DNA from: Margaritispora aquatica
Lineage: Eukaryota; Ascomycota; Leotiomycetes; Helotiales; Discinellaceae
Reading direction: 5' to 3'
Assembly: GCA_007644065.1 (NCBI GenBank)
Contig: VJWN01000007.1
Coordinates: 1,302,001 to 1,366,000, forward strand
DNA length: 64,000 nucleotides
The notes beneath the pieces were generated by a model. The model worked only from the letters and a program-made list of their open reading frames with translations. It searched no databases and was not told the DNA's origin. This document shows positions 22,517 through 33,750 of this stretch, one piece after another; positions within the stretch are counted from its first letter, which is position 1, and each line of letters begins with the position of its first letter. The translations under genes and the position numbers were made by a program.

Positions 22517-24575
22517 AATAAATAGATTTTTGGGACATGGCGAATCCTGCATCAACGACTGCAGTCTGTTGAGTTCTGTTTGCTTTTCGCTTGATTTTGA
22601 GCGTCTTCGTGGTTAGGCTGGTTTGTGCCTGTGGAATTTAAAAGGCGGCTTCGCTTGGCTTGATGGGCTGGCAATGGATACGGCGTACTGGACTGGGTCT
22701 GGTGGTCGACTTACTTTTACGGCCATCATTTTTTGCTATATTTTTTCTTCTGGGTTTGAGCGGATAGGACGGCTGGGGCAACTGGGGGGGGAGGATTGAA
22801 CGATACCTACCTGGGACTCCGGAAAAGTCCTTGTGATGAATTGGGAGGATTTGCAATGGCTTTTTCTGATTGGAATGAGCTCACCACTTTGTTTGTGGGG
22901 TCGTAGCTCTTCCATCGGATGGGATTGGAGGAAAGAATTAGCTGATCAGCGCTGGGTTGAGCTGGAGCTGGAGCTTGAAAAGAGATGGATGAGTGAATGG
23001 GTGGAAAGACATACAAATCTTGTTGTACGAACAGACCGCGGTCGTTGATAAAAACATGAAAGGAATACAAACAAATAAATAAAGAAATTAACAAGCAAAA
23101 CACGTGTGCCTCCGCTTGTCTCAGATCGTGATATTTCCGGATATTCCAGCGCAAGAAGCTTCTTTATATCAATAAATGCAATGAGCCTAATGTGTGTGTG
23201 TGTGTGTTGTGTGTCCGCGTGTGTAAAGTACCTTAGTCGGTCGTGGACGGTGAGCCTAACGCCTTCGTTTCTCGCCTCTTCGAATCGAGGTCTCGTGGGT
23301 GGACGTGATTGGGTCGATGGTGGGCTTTGGGCCGAGACTCTTGACGGACTTTGACGTTAACGTTGACGTTCGGTGTTGGGTGGGTTTTGGGTGGCTAAGC
23401 GTGAGGTACTTAAGGTAGTATTTAGATGGAAGAAGCGTGATGTCGCACGCGTGGGTCATGAGGGGGAATGCGGAGAATGGAATGAGTGAATGAGTGAATC
23501 AATTGTTCGTAGTCCGTAGTTTGTCGTTCGTAGTGTTGATGGTGATGTTGATGTTGGTGGGGGTGGGGTCTGGTGTGAGATATGAGATATGAGTGTAAGT
23601 GTGAGTGTGAGTGAAAGCGAGAGTGTGAGTGAGGTGGATGAGGGGCAAGCCGGCCAAGTGAGACTCTTCCGGAGATGTTTGGATTCTTCAACGAAGTCCT
23701 TTTGGAGAGTGTGAGTTGGCTTTGCTTTCCTTTGCTTTGGCAGGGATCTGGAGAAGGTGGAGGAGGGATTGATTTTTAAATGTATAGAGGAGAGGGAGGT
23801 AGGTAAGTAAGTAGGTGGGTTTATATGTATGAGAGAAGTGTTGTTAAGGGGAAAGCAGAAGGAAAGAGAGAAAGAGGAAGAGGAAGAGGAAGAGAAAAGA
23901 GGTGTTGCTTGCCTTGCCTTGCGTTGTCTTGCTGCTGGCTGTCGGAAATGGACGAAGGACGATGGCTGATGGCTGGTGAAAGGTGAAAGGTAAAAGGTGA
24001 AAGGTGAGAGAGGGTGCCTACTGTAAGCGAGGAGGGAGGGGGAAACACGGGATTTGTAGGAACCAATGCTACCTAAGGTAAGTAAGTAGGTACTGAGTGG
24101 GGGAATGCACTGTGTGCCAGTACCTAAAGGTAGGTAGGTAGGTACGGTGTGACAGTTTATGGTGGAGAAGTCTTGGTTTGGCTGAGACTTTGGTATGGTA
24201 TGGAATGGAGGGGCTGATTTCGGTGTGGATCGTGGATCGTGGATTCTGTACTTGCTTGGTGGTGTGTAGGTAAGTAGATTTTGGAGGTGCTCGAGTACAT
24301 GCGATACTCGAGAGAGGAGTCTTTGTTCAGTTGGCGTGTTTAGAAATAAGGTAGTTAAAGTGCTTTTTGTGACTATCCTTCGAGTATTGATCGGATCAAT
24401 ACAGAACTAATAAATGTTCGTTGTTTCCCATTCAGATGTCTCTCATCTCAGTCATGTTGTTTGGTAATGGGAGATGGTCATATGCTGATGTCGTTTCTTT
24501 CTCTATACATGAGTGCAGTATATCCCCATTTTTAAATCCTGTACAATATCTACAACCTTCTATCAATGCCTAATA
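22517..24575. other. Convergent gap with promoter-like pyrimidine tracts
   Basis: Two kb between the 3' ends of set3 and alg7. It is strongly asymmetric: the plus strand is G/T- and G/A-rich with (GT)n at about 23191-23222, GTGAGT repeats at 23590-23635, GGAAGA repeats at about 23870-23900, GGTGAAA repeats near 23980-24005 and AGGT arrays at 24070-24145. On the minus strand this reads as a fungal CT-rich promoter/leader. No convincing ORF; see findings. Confidence 0.5.
23590..23635 (+). repeat. GTGAGT hexanucleotide repeat
   Basis: Imperfect tandem GAGTGT/GTGAGT units within the G-rich convergent gap downstream of set3. Confidence 0.75.
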
Positions 24576-26456
24576 TCATACATTATCCGACTCAAATATC
24601 CACAACGCACAATTATGCCGCACAAACAACCCCGCCAGACCCATCAAGAACTGCATCCCCACAATCTCCATGGCGAGCCTATCCTCCCTCTTCGGCCCAA
24701 ACCACACCAGCCACAGATTCAAGATCGTGAAATTCGAGCTCTCGACTATGACACCCTCGCTGTTCGTCGTGACGCGCAGCAGGTGCAGTTTATGCAGGAG
24801 CTTGAGTCCTGCTGCAATAGGTGCTTTGGGCGGATATTGCCATTCTGTGACTGATGCTTCCATGAGTCCCGATCTGGCGTTGAAGTGCGGGAGACGGTGA
24901 CGCGGACAAGGGATGAGGTGGAAGAGTTGAGGCGCCGAGTAGATGAAGTTGAAGATCTGGGGGATGAAGAGTAGGAGGAGGGTTTTGGAGAAATGGCCTA
25001 GAATGCCCACGACGGCGAAGACCATGCCCGCGAAGTAGCAGTAGGTGTCTCCCACGAAGACTTTGGATGGGAACCAGTTGTGGCACCATAACGCCATAGA
25101 GACACCGATGAATGGGAGTAGCATGTACAGTGAGAATAGATGCGAGTCGGTTGCTGGATGGGGGTATGGTACAAAGAGGTAAAAGCAATCATTTATGACG
25201 AGTAGCACAGCAATGACTAGCGATTGCGTGACTTCTATGCCGTTGATGCCGGCGAGGATGTTGATGCTATTTGGGCAGAAGATGGCCACGGCTGCCATGT
25301 ATACATAGTAGAGAAATCCGAGGTCGAAAAGCTCGCCTAGGTATGGACGTAGGGGGATGGGAATGACGATCTTGGTGACGCCAAAATCGACAAAGTACAC
25401 AATGAGGATTGGGATGCTTGCGATTCCTGGAATGAAGAACTTGTGCCGCCAGCGGATATCGAAGAGATCATCTCCTAGGCCAAGAATTACGACTGATTGT
25501 AGAGAGAGCAGTCCAGAAAGGTATGATGCGAGCTATAAGAGAGAATGTCAGCTTGACTTTCAGGCCAATTTAACTATTCAATATTCTTGTCCAAGAAACA
25601 GGTCAATAGAGACGATTTTGATATTAGAACAAAGGAGAACTAATGGTCTACATCCTCTCTACCATGCAGGCTTAGAAGTGAGTTGTAGATCTGACAGGTG
25701 CACCTGTATCTCTAGAACAAGCTGTGTTTGTCAAGACTTATCGAACAGCCCCAATTGCCTCAGCACTTGCTTAGAGATGATTTGTGGCCACCCAAACTGC
25801 AGTAACTTTCAATGAAAGTTCTTCTTGTCTACGGACTCCAGCTTGAAGTAATCCTAGAGAAGTCTTGGTACTTTGGCAATAAAGCACCAATAAAGCACCA
25901 AAAATCCCAGCGTCCTTGGAACCACCAGTTGCTTTCCATGTCCCTTTACCTCCTCTCCCCCTTCCCTCTCTCTATCACCCTCTGGTATAGCGTCCAAACG
26001 TACCTTGCTGTGTGGAAATCGATGCAAAAACCTCCCCGTCTGCACCATGCCCATCTCCTCTACCACCACATCCCGATTCCCACCCCCACTCGTCGCAGCC
26101 ACAATATCCTTATAGAACGGAAACGGGATGAAGACCACCATGATCAACAGATACACCACCGCGCACACGGCGCCCATGGTCTCGGGGATCTCCTTCTTGT
26201 GCACCTTGGACATGTCCTTGCCCTTCAGCCCCGCCTTCATGAACGTCGGTCCGAGCCAGCGGATCATGGCATAGGTGGCAGAGAAGGCGATCCCGCTGAA
26301 GGAGAGGGACGCGATGAGCGGCTCGCCGTCGCCGTGGAACGTGTTGGCGATGATGCCGATGCACGCGAGGAAGAGGGAGATGAGGGTGAGGGTTTCGGTG
26401 GAGGAGAGCGCGGAGGGGACGCTGTTCGTCGAGGGGGAGGACGACCGAAGAACCAT
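24576..26456 (-). CDS. alg7: UDP-GlcNAc:dolichyl-phosphate GlcNAc-1-P transferase (Alg7)
   Basis: Two exons (26004-26456, 24576-25532) give 469 residues. This polytopic ER membrane enzyme makes Dol-PP-GlcNAc, the first step of N-glycan precursor synthesis and the tunicamycin target. Conserved blocks are visible: KDMSKVHKKEIPETMGAVCA, LGLGDDLFDIRWRHKFFIP, the active-site CPNSINILAGINGIE, WFPSKVFVGDTYCYFAGM, and SGLMEASVTEWQYPPKAPI. About ten hydrophobic helices fit the family. The exon join HRFPHSK|LASYLSGLLSLQ is exactly the conserved family sequence, which fixes a 471-nt intron (25533-26003) with GTACGT donor and TATAG acceptor; that length is unusual here. The coding part of exon 1 is GC-rich compared with its surroundings. 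Start MVLRSSSPSTNS at 26456. Confidence 0.96.
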
Positions 26457-26986
26457 TTTGGCGGGAGGGGGCGATTGACTTTCGAGAGAGAATGAAAACG
26501 CGGGGACCCGCGACGTTGTTGCTGAATTATATTGACATGAGCTGACGAGGCTTTACAAGGCTGAGTGAAGATGCCACGATGCGAGTTGCGACAATCCCGC
26601 CGGATAAAAATAAATTATCGCTAGCTTAGTGCCTGTGCACCCCTGTGCCCCGCCCCCTTTCTTAACCCCGTTACATATTCGCTTCACCTAATGTATCTTG
26701 ACAGCCTAGAATTGAAGGATCGTTCGTGTTCCACTGTTTATTACACTAATCACGAGAAGAATGACCTTGGGAGAGCACGTAAACAAAATGTGAGCGAGGA
26801 ACCAAAAGATCAATGTTAACTTGGGATTATCTAATGTTCACCGATCAATTTCAACGTCGACGATTCAACGAGAAAACCATTGTCAACTAAATTTACAGGC
26901 CAGTATCTTCTAAGGCTCTGACGCAAATGCTAATATCAAAATGAAGAACTTTCGGTACACAGTTCATTTTCTGTGACACACCCTTC
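26457..26986. other. alg7 promoter and MFS 3' flank
   Basis: 530 bp between the alg7 start and the MFS transporter stop, both genes on the minus strand. A C-rich segment lies at about 26635-26670. No exon or TATA box seen. Confidence 0.55.
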
Positions 26987-29050
26987 CTACAACTCAATTG
27001 GATGATTCTTCCGAATACTGCCTCCAAACTTATAAATTAGCAATGGCACGGGAATGAGTGCAACTGCAATGAAGCCCAAGATCGAATTTCCCCAACCAAG
27101 GCCAAGAGCAGCAAACATAGATGGTCCAGCGAGTGGTAGGAAAGCTCCAAACAAAGACCGTGATACGGTTAGAGCAGCAACAGCCGAGGCCGCGAAGTTC
27201 GGGAACGAGTCGATGACATAGGTTTGAATAGGCATAAAGATGCCCATCATTCCAAATCCGAATGGGACCAGTCCTATGATAGGCACAATCCAGTGTACTC
27301 CTTTATCTGTCGCCCAGCCGTACCAGAAAAACGTGATGGGGACGAAACAAGCAAAGAACACGCAGGCTGGGAGTCTCATCTCCGGTTCGAATACCCCGTC
27401 ATTTGACTTCGTCATTTTGACCACCGTGGCATCTGAAATCTTCGCAACAACGGCAATTCCAAGGAAGAAGCCGACTCCCAAACCAATGTATGCGAGGCCA
27501 CAGATATCTGGGTGCCAGCGGTAGGTTTCGATGAAGACTTGTGTAATGGTCGTGAAGAGGAGGTATAGGAGACCATAGACGACAGCCATGTAAAATGACA
27601 AAAGGAATATGATTGGTGATAGGAAGAGCATCTTCAATGGTCGCATGAATCCATGTAGGAGAATCTGGGTTGGTGTCTGTGGGACCTCTCCTTTCTTGTC
27701 ATAGCAGCTGCGGAGATTTGGTCGGTTCAATTCTTTTTGAAGGCCTAGGTATTGTTAGCACTTGAAAACACTTTCCACGAGAAATTCCTTGTTGATCCAG
27801 AGCCCTTGAAGTAAGTCGTTGTGCACATAGGTGATCGATTCACGCATGACTTCTATGATTGAACGAGCCCAAACTTCTTCAAGGCCAACCTGGGTCAACA
27901 TGAAGCATATACGAAAGGTTTTGACTCACGTTTGACCTTCCAGCTCATCAGTACTTGCGGATTCGTTTCTCGATTAAAAACTTCGATCCCAATGCTGACG
28001 ACGGAGCCTGCTATAAGCAAAATCCAGAATACCCATCGCCATCCGACACGCTCTCCAATGAAGCCACCACATATTGGTCCTACAACCGGCCCGAACAAAG
28101 GTCCAAGACTGTATATAGCGCTGGCTCCGCCTCTTTGATCGGGATGAAACAAGTCTGCGATGACTCCACCTCCAATTGTTAAGCATCCTGAACCTCCAAT
28201 TCCAGCCAGGAAGCGGAACACAATCAACGATGATAGGTTTGGAGCAAGAGCGCAACCAATTTGCCAAACGCAGAAGAAGGCGTTTGCGCCTGTCAATACT
28301 ATGCGCCGGCCATATATTTCCTGTCTAAGAGTTAGTTCAATTATCTTTGTACTCAAGAGTTGGCTGGTTCCAAGATATCCAGCATATTTGTGGCCTAAAG
28401 AAATTTGAAAGGAAAATATCTTACACTCAAGGGAGCGAGGATCAATGGTCCAACCACATAACCTAGCACAAATATGCTCACTGTCAAAGAGCTGAGAATG
28501 AGTGAGGAGTTGTGGAACGTCTCGTCCATGAAGCTGACAGCGGGAGCGAACATCGACGACGCAAGAGGCGAGATGAATGTAATGCTAGCCAGCAGAGATA
28601 TGAGGAACCACTTCCGTGACTGAGGAAAGTTGAGAGGCATATCTGGATCGTCTTGAGACTCCCACCCAACAATATTATTGTCCAGGTCAGAAACGGGGAT
28701 AGGGGCTTTGGCCATTCGCTCTTTCTTGCTTTTCGAGGAGATGTTGGTCTTGATTCGAGATATCATACTGGTTGAGCGGCCATGCTTGTCAAGTCGAGGT
28801 CGACTTTTCGAGGATGCTGTGGTCTACTTTTGTTAGAGGCTGTAGTAAAAGAAAGTAATTGCAGTCTTGAACTAACGTGTCGTCTTTCCAGATCATCCAT
28901 ATGCGCTTCGTCCATCTTTTCTACCTGATCATGTTCCAGGTCTGGCTTTCCAGTCGCACCAGGAATATTGTCATCAAGATCTGAGTTCCAGGGCGTTGTT
29001 TCAATGCCATCCTCCTTGATTCCCTGCTCTAAATCCCGATGTGGGGACAT
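26987..29050 (-). CDS. MFS drug:H+ antiporter, DHA1 family
   Basis: Four exons (28877-29050, 28425-28784, 27930-28320, 26987-27744) give about 560 residues. A hydrophilic acidic N-terminus of about 100 residues is followed by 12 predicted helices. DHA1 signatures: VVGPLILAPLSEIYGRR (motif A; the exon 2/3 join restores APLS|EIYGRR), then FLAGIGGSGCLTIGGGVIAD, and motif C with GPLFGPVVGPICGGFIGE followed by RVGWRWVFW; the middle loop KVKRLQKELNRPNLRS spans a 185-nt intron. Such plasma-membrane proteins export drugs or metabolites using the proton gradient. The first junction is the weak point: only a CAAG acceptor at 28785 keeps the frame, and translation could instead start at ATG 28766 (MISRIKTN). 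Substrate unknown. Confidence 0.9.
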
Positions 29051-30561
29051 ATCGAGCTTTGTTCTTGGTTGTTATTGTGTAGCTTTAGCGAAATCGAATT
29101 CGCAGGCTGCCGATTACCTGCTTGTTACGTGCCAGCCTCAAAGTATGAGTTGATCACAGAAGTGACAAAATAATTGTGTAGAGAAAGGGTCAAGAAATTA
29201 GTTTGAAGAAAAGGGTTTAGGAGAAAGGTGAGCTTTTTATTAAGGGAGAGAAGGTGAGGAGGTAACATGCAAAGAGATATTGCGAAGTCTAGATACTTGT
29301 ACTACTTGGACTACTTGGACCTTGAAACCCTCACCTTCGGGTAACGGCACTTATACATTTCCCCCATTACTCATTTGGGTAATTGTGCACTTGTACGGGG
29401 TTTGGGGATTCCGGAGTGCACGATGCAAAGTTGGCGTGGACGGTTGAGGCTTTGGTAGATCCGATCCCCCAATCTGCTCATAGGGGTCCAGTGGGGCACT
29501 TTCATATTAGCCGAGAAAACAAGCTTTGTGATAGGCCAAGAAGACACGGAATAATGTGGCGTCAAGACCAGAACCAAGGTAGTGGGTCTGCACAACTTTA
29601 TTCACTGTATATGCAATGCATAGACTGTGTATTATTTGCACAACCTTTCATAATGAAGTTTATGCGTTTATGCAGTGCATTACATCACTATCCCCCTTGA
29701 TTCTTCCCCATGCCTCCCACACCCCCCCGCCATCACCAAAACAAAACATCACAAAGTATCAAAACACACGAATTCCACCGGCGCCGGCACAATAACACAA
29801 TTCTCGTGGAAGTAGCTTTTCCGTGGGCAAGCTTCGATCCCGAATTCTATACAGAATTTCATCCGAGTTCTCAAATCAGAAATTCGGAAATTCGGAAATT
29901 CATCGATGTAGAGAAGAAGCTCTCGCAAAATGCATCTTCTCTTTACTTGTAAACCTAGCACTTTGGACAAGAAAATACTCGGATCATTGTCTCGATCATG
30001 TATAAAACCCTCGCAGGTGGAAAGCTTCACGAGAGATGCTAGCGTAGACCGAGGTATAGAACTCCTTTGAAGAAACCTTCAATTATTCTCTCCTACCTAA
30101 ATGGCCTCTTCGACTGGTACAGTACAGTCTATATGGAGATATTGTAGGTAGCAAGGTAATGGAATACTTGGTGAAGAAAGAAAGATACTATGGGCTACTC
30201 AAAAGCGGAAGACTTCTTTGTTGCCGTCGTCTTCTCTCCTCGTATTTGGGACGTATTTGGGATTGTTCATTGTGCTTGCATTCCTCCAAAGACCCCATGT
30301 TCTTACTTCGGAAATCAACTGTAACCATGGCTTCTATGCTTGCATCGCAAGATTTGACAGATGCGGCTCTATTATTTCTATTGTTCTGAGGCTGGCGGAA
30401 AGTCTTTGAGAACTCAATTGTATCACATTTCGTACTGCTCTCGAGGACATTGCATCAATGTGCTTCATTCCGTTTCTCCTAGTTGAGGTTTGAAAACCCC
30501 TCGCCTTGTGAAATCGAAAACTTCAATCACTCGTTCTTGAACCTATCTTCTAACCAGAGAA
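29051..30561. other. Divergent intergenic region
   Basis: Upstream of the MFS gene (-) and the HEIGH protein gene (+). Small tandem GAAATTCG units occur at about 29877-29903 and a TACTTGGAC repeat at about 29299-29320. No coding exon I can support. Confidence 0.5.
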
Positions 30562-33500
30562 ATGGCGTACCCAAGCCCTCAGCAAGGACAGGCGGGACCA
30601 AAACCATGGAATGATCACGAACTTCGTGTTGCTGGTGCTTTAGGTGGGCCAATACAGTTCAAAGATTGATATGCTATGATCACTAACTAAGATTCAAAAG
30701 GTTGTAACAGAGATATTAGGGTAACCGATCTCGACAATCCTATTCATAGCATATTTCAAAGACATCGTTGGCTTGGAATATCTGATGATGACTATTCCTT
30801 GCTGGAACCAAGCATGAGACTTGCAAGCTTATTTCTTGAGACTGGCATGCCATATCTCACGAACTTCTTGCCTTCAGAACAAATCCACAGCAGATTCGCC
30901 TCCCAAAACCTGCCAGACGAAGTGGACACGTACGATCGATTTGCACTAGCTTATCACATTCCTATTAAGCCAATTGATGATGTGACAGAGCGAGAACTTC
31001 AAGAAGCTAGAGATGAGCTAGAAGATATAGCGCAGTATGTTACCTGGCGAGTAGACAACACCATGCTTGTCAAAAAACGCTGGCTGGGGATAACAAGACT
31101 TGTCTCTGATGCATATGCACCTCCCCCATATCGAGATTTACAAGCAGCCCAAATAGACGAAGCAGATGAAGATTCTCGAGATGCAAATAAGTCTCGTCGA
31201 CCTCTACTAGTCGCGATTATGTCGGAATATCTTGATGCTCTGCGACGATATAACAATAAATCTGAGCCATTCATCCGAGCACAATTTCTTGCGGCCTACA
31301 CAATGGCCCACGAAATAGGCCACGTCGTCTGGGCGCAGGACTTTCGGAGTCGAGATTACTCGGAAGTAGGTATAGAACCGTGGGTTGCAGATGACCCAAT
31401 ATCTGAATTGGGATCTTCCTTCATGTCTTGGATTTTCAGCGGGTATGACCCTAACGTCCAGGCGATAGCAGACCGCATGTTTGAAGCTCAGCTGATTTGG
31501 ACCTATCGCCCAAAACCTGGAGGACGCAAGCCGGACCAAATATACAGGACCCTCTGGTCTCTGAGTCTTAGTTATATGGAAGAGATACTCGATCGCTCTG
31601 TTTGGACGTCTATTCTCTTGAATGAATCGTCCAGGGAACGGTCGAAGAACAGCCGAGACCGATTCAAACCTGATGTTTCTCAAGCCGCGGTTGCGCGTGA
31701 AGCCGAATGGGATGCTCTAGGTGACCATCCAAGATGGTTCACAAGTGTTTATTCCGAGAGACAAGCGCCTTCGGAACGTCCAGTAGTCACAACTGAGGAT
31801 CTGGCGTATATGAGAAAGTTCCACGGATATGAAGATGACGACGAAGATTTCGGTGACGAAAACGACGTTTTTGATCCTGTTGGAAAAGCATTCAGTAAAA
31901 TAGAAGACTTGGACGTCTCTACTCTTCCAGAGAGGCCGATTTACGATGGCATTTGCAGAAGTACCTGGGATTCTTACGACGAAAAGTCATGGGTTGTTCG
32001 TGTTGAAGTGAGGTTTAGAGCAGCCGAAGAACCTGCTTTGGCTAAAGCGAGTAGTTCGTCAAATTCATCATTGAAGAGGCGTCGTGATAGTGCTGCTGCT
32101 GGTGACGACAACAAGGGAAAGCGGCGTCGTGCTGCTGGTTACGACTCAGAAGACTCGGATGAAGTCGCTGCCCGAAACGCAGACAAAAGTATCAGGTTGA
32201 GCGAAAACGAAGATTATGACTGTAGAGATATAGACCAAGTCCTAGAACATATTTCTTTCAGAGCCGTGGCAAGGATTTCTATGCGTCAAGCCTTGAGCTA
32301 CTGTATCAAACACGACCTCTTGAATCTTGAAAAGATACCACGCGATACAGCAGAACAAGATCGACAACTAGATTTTACACGTGATTTGCAACTGATGGCT
32401 AAAATTCGTGCATTTCGATTGCTCAACGCCGAAGAATCCTTCAAGGATAAACCCGAGGCACTATTCATTATCAAGATAGAGCAGCTCAACAACGTCAACT
32501 TACTGGCACCGGAAGACGTAGCGAGCATACTGGAAGGTTTTGGAGAAGATCGGGCTTTCCTTAGCGAAAAGCAAAAGGCTAGAATATTGAAGTTCCGTTA
32601 CGAGGTTCAAATGCGAGGCCTACCAAAAGAGATAGTAGATCGCAGCAAATTAAACGAACCGGACACCTCCTGGGGTAAAGAAGAGGCAAAGGACTTTTTG
32701 GAATCCCGTGGTCTTCCTACCTGGGGCGATCTTCGCACGCACATAGCGAGAATCGAACGTTTGAAACAAGAGCTTAACAACCCTGAAGGTATCAGTCGTA
32801 AGGGAATAAACATAGATAGCAGCGGCTTAGTAAAGAGAACCGACCGGAATGGAGTTGAGGTATATGTCTGGGATGTGGATGTCGGGAACACAGCTGTGTC
32901 AACGTTGAAAAATGAACTATATCTCAAAGGATTGTTTCCTGCAAACTGCACATTGGACTTGCACTTTGGAAACGACCGCCAGAGACTGCTGGAAGACAAG
33001 TCCTCGTTATATCAGTACGACTCCACCTATATGGGTTCCAAAGCCCCTCCGAAGGACTGGAAAGACCTATGGGTAACAGTGAAAATGACAGACCCAAAAC
33101 CAGACCCTAAGCCTGTGCCTGTGCCAGAAACGCCAGTGTACTTGCCCCGCAACGGCAAGTTGTCCAGTATCGCACTTCAGCCTAATGAGGAAGACAACGA
33201 CGACGACGATGAAGATTTCAACGACAGCAAATCCCACGACTCCGCCGAGTCCGATGTCGAAGAAGTCCCAGACTATATGAAGCGCCTCCGAGAGACCGTC
33301 ATCGAAAAGAAAGCAAAAACATTCAACGAGCTCCTCGAAAGCATCAACAGCGGCAAAGCAAACACAGATCGCGCCTTCCTACCAGGCGGCGGGCACGACA
33401 GCGTGCTTAAGCCTAATGGCAGAAGGGCCAGACCTTTGAGCATATCTGATATTCAGAATAACCTGGACGACTTAGTCGAGGCTGAGAAGGAGCGAGTAGC

Positions 33501-33750
33501 TATGATCGATTACGAGACTATGGACCCGAAGCAGCGGCGTGAGATGATCGAGGCTGCTCGGGCGGATGCCATGACTGTTGCTCTTTCGACACCGAGGCCG
33601 CTCACTCGAGGCGACGGTGATGGTGGGATGGCACCTGCTGCGTTAGGGGAAAGTAGCCATATGAGGAGCTTGTACAATATGCTTCCAACGCCAGTTCGCG
33701 AACTCAAAAGTGCACCGCCACCACCGCCTTCTACGCCATCAACTCCCTGA
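30562..33750 (+). CDS. Predicted nuclear HExxH zinc-metalloprotease-like protein
   Basis: Two exons (30562-30643, 30701-33750) across a 57-nt intron give 1043 residues; the join GALG|C and the ATG at 30562 restore an open N-terminus. I do not recognise the family by name. Residues 231-235 are HEIGH inside the helix AAYTMAHEIGHVVWAQDF, and Glu263 in DDPISELGSSFMSWIFSG lies 28 residues after the second His, as in gluzincin peptidases where a downstream Glu is the third zinc ligand. A helical all-charged region surrounds this core. Residues 485-504 carry two KRRR clusters (bipartite nuclear signal) flanked by acidic DSEDSDE stretches; more acidic runs occur near 860 (DNDDDDEDF) and the C-terminus is Pro-rich (PPPPPSTPSTP). 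I infer a nuclear, possibly DNA-repair or chromatin-linked protease or a catalytically inactive relative. Confidence 0.8.

Noticed and set aside
25812..26495. 227-codon plus-strand frame
   Set aside because: Antisense shadow of the GC-rich alg7 exon 1 and intron.
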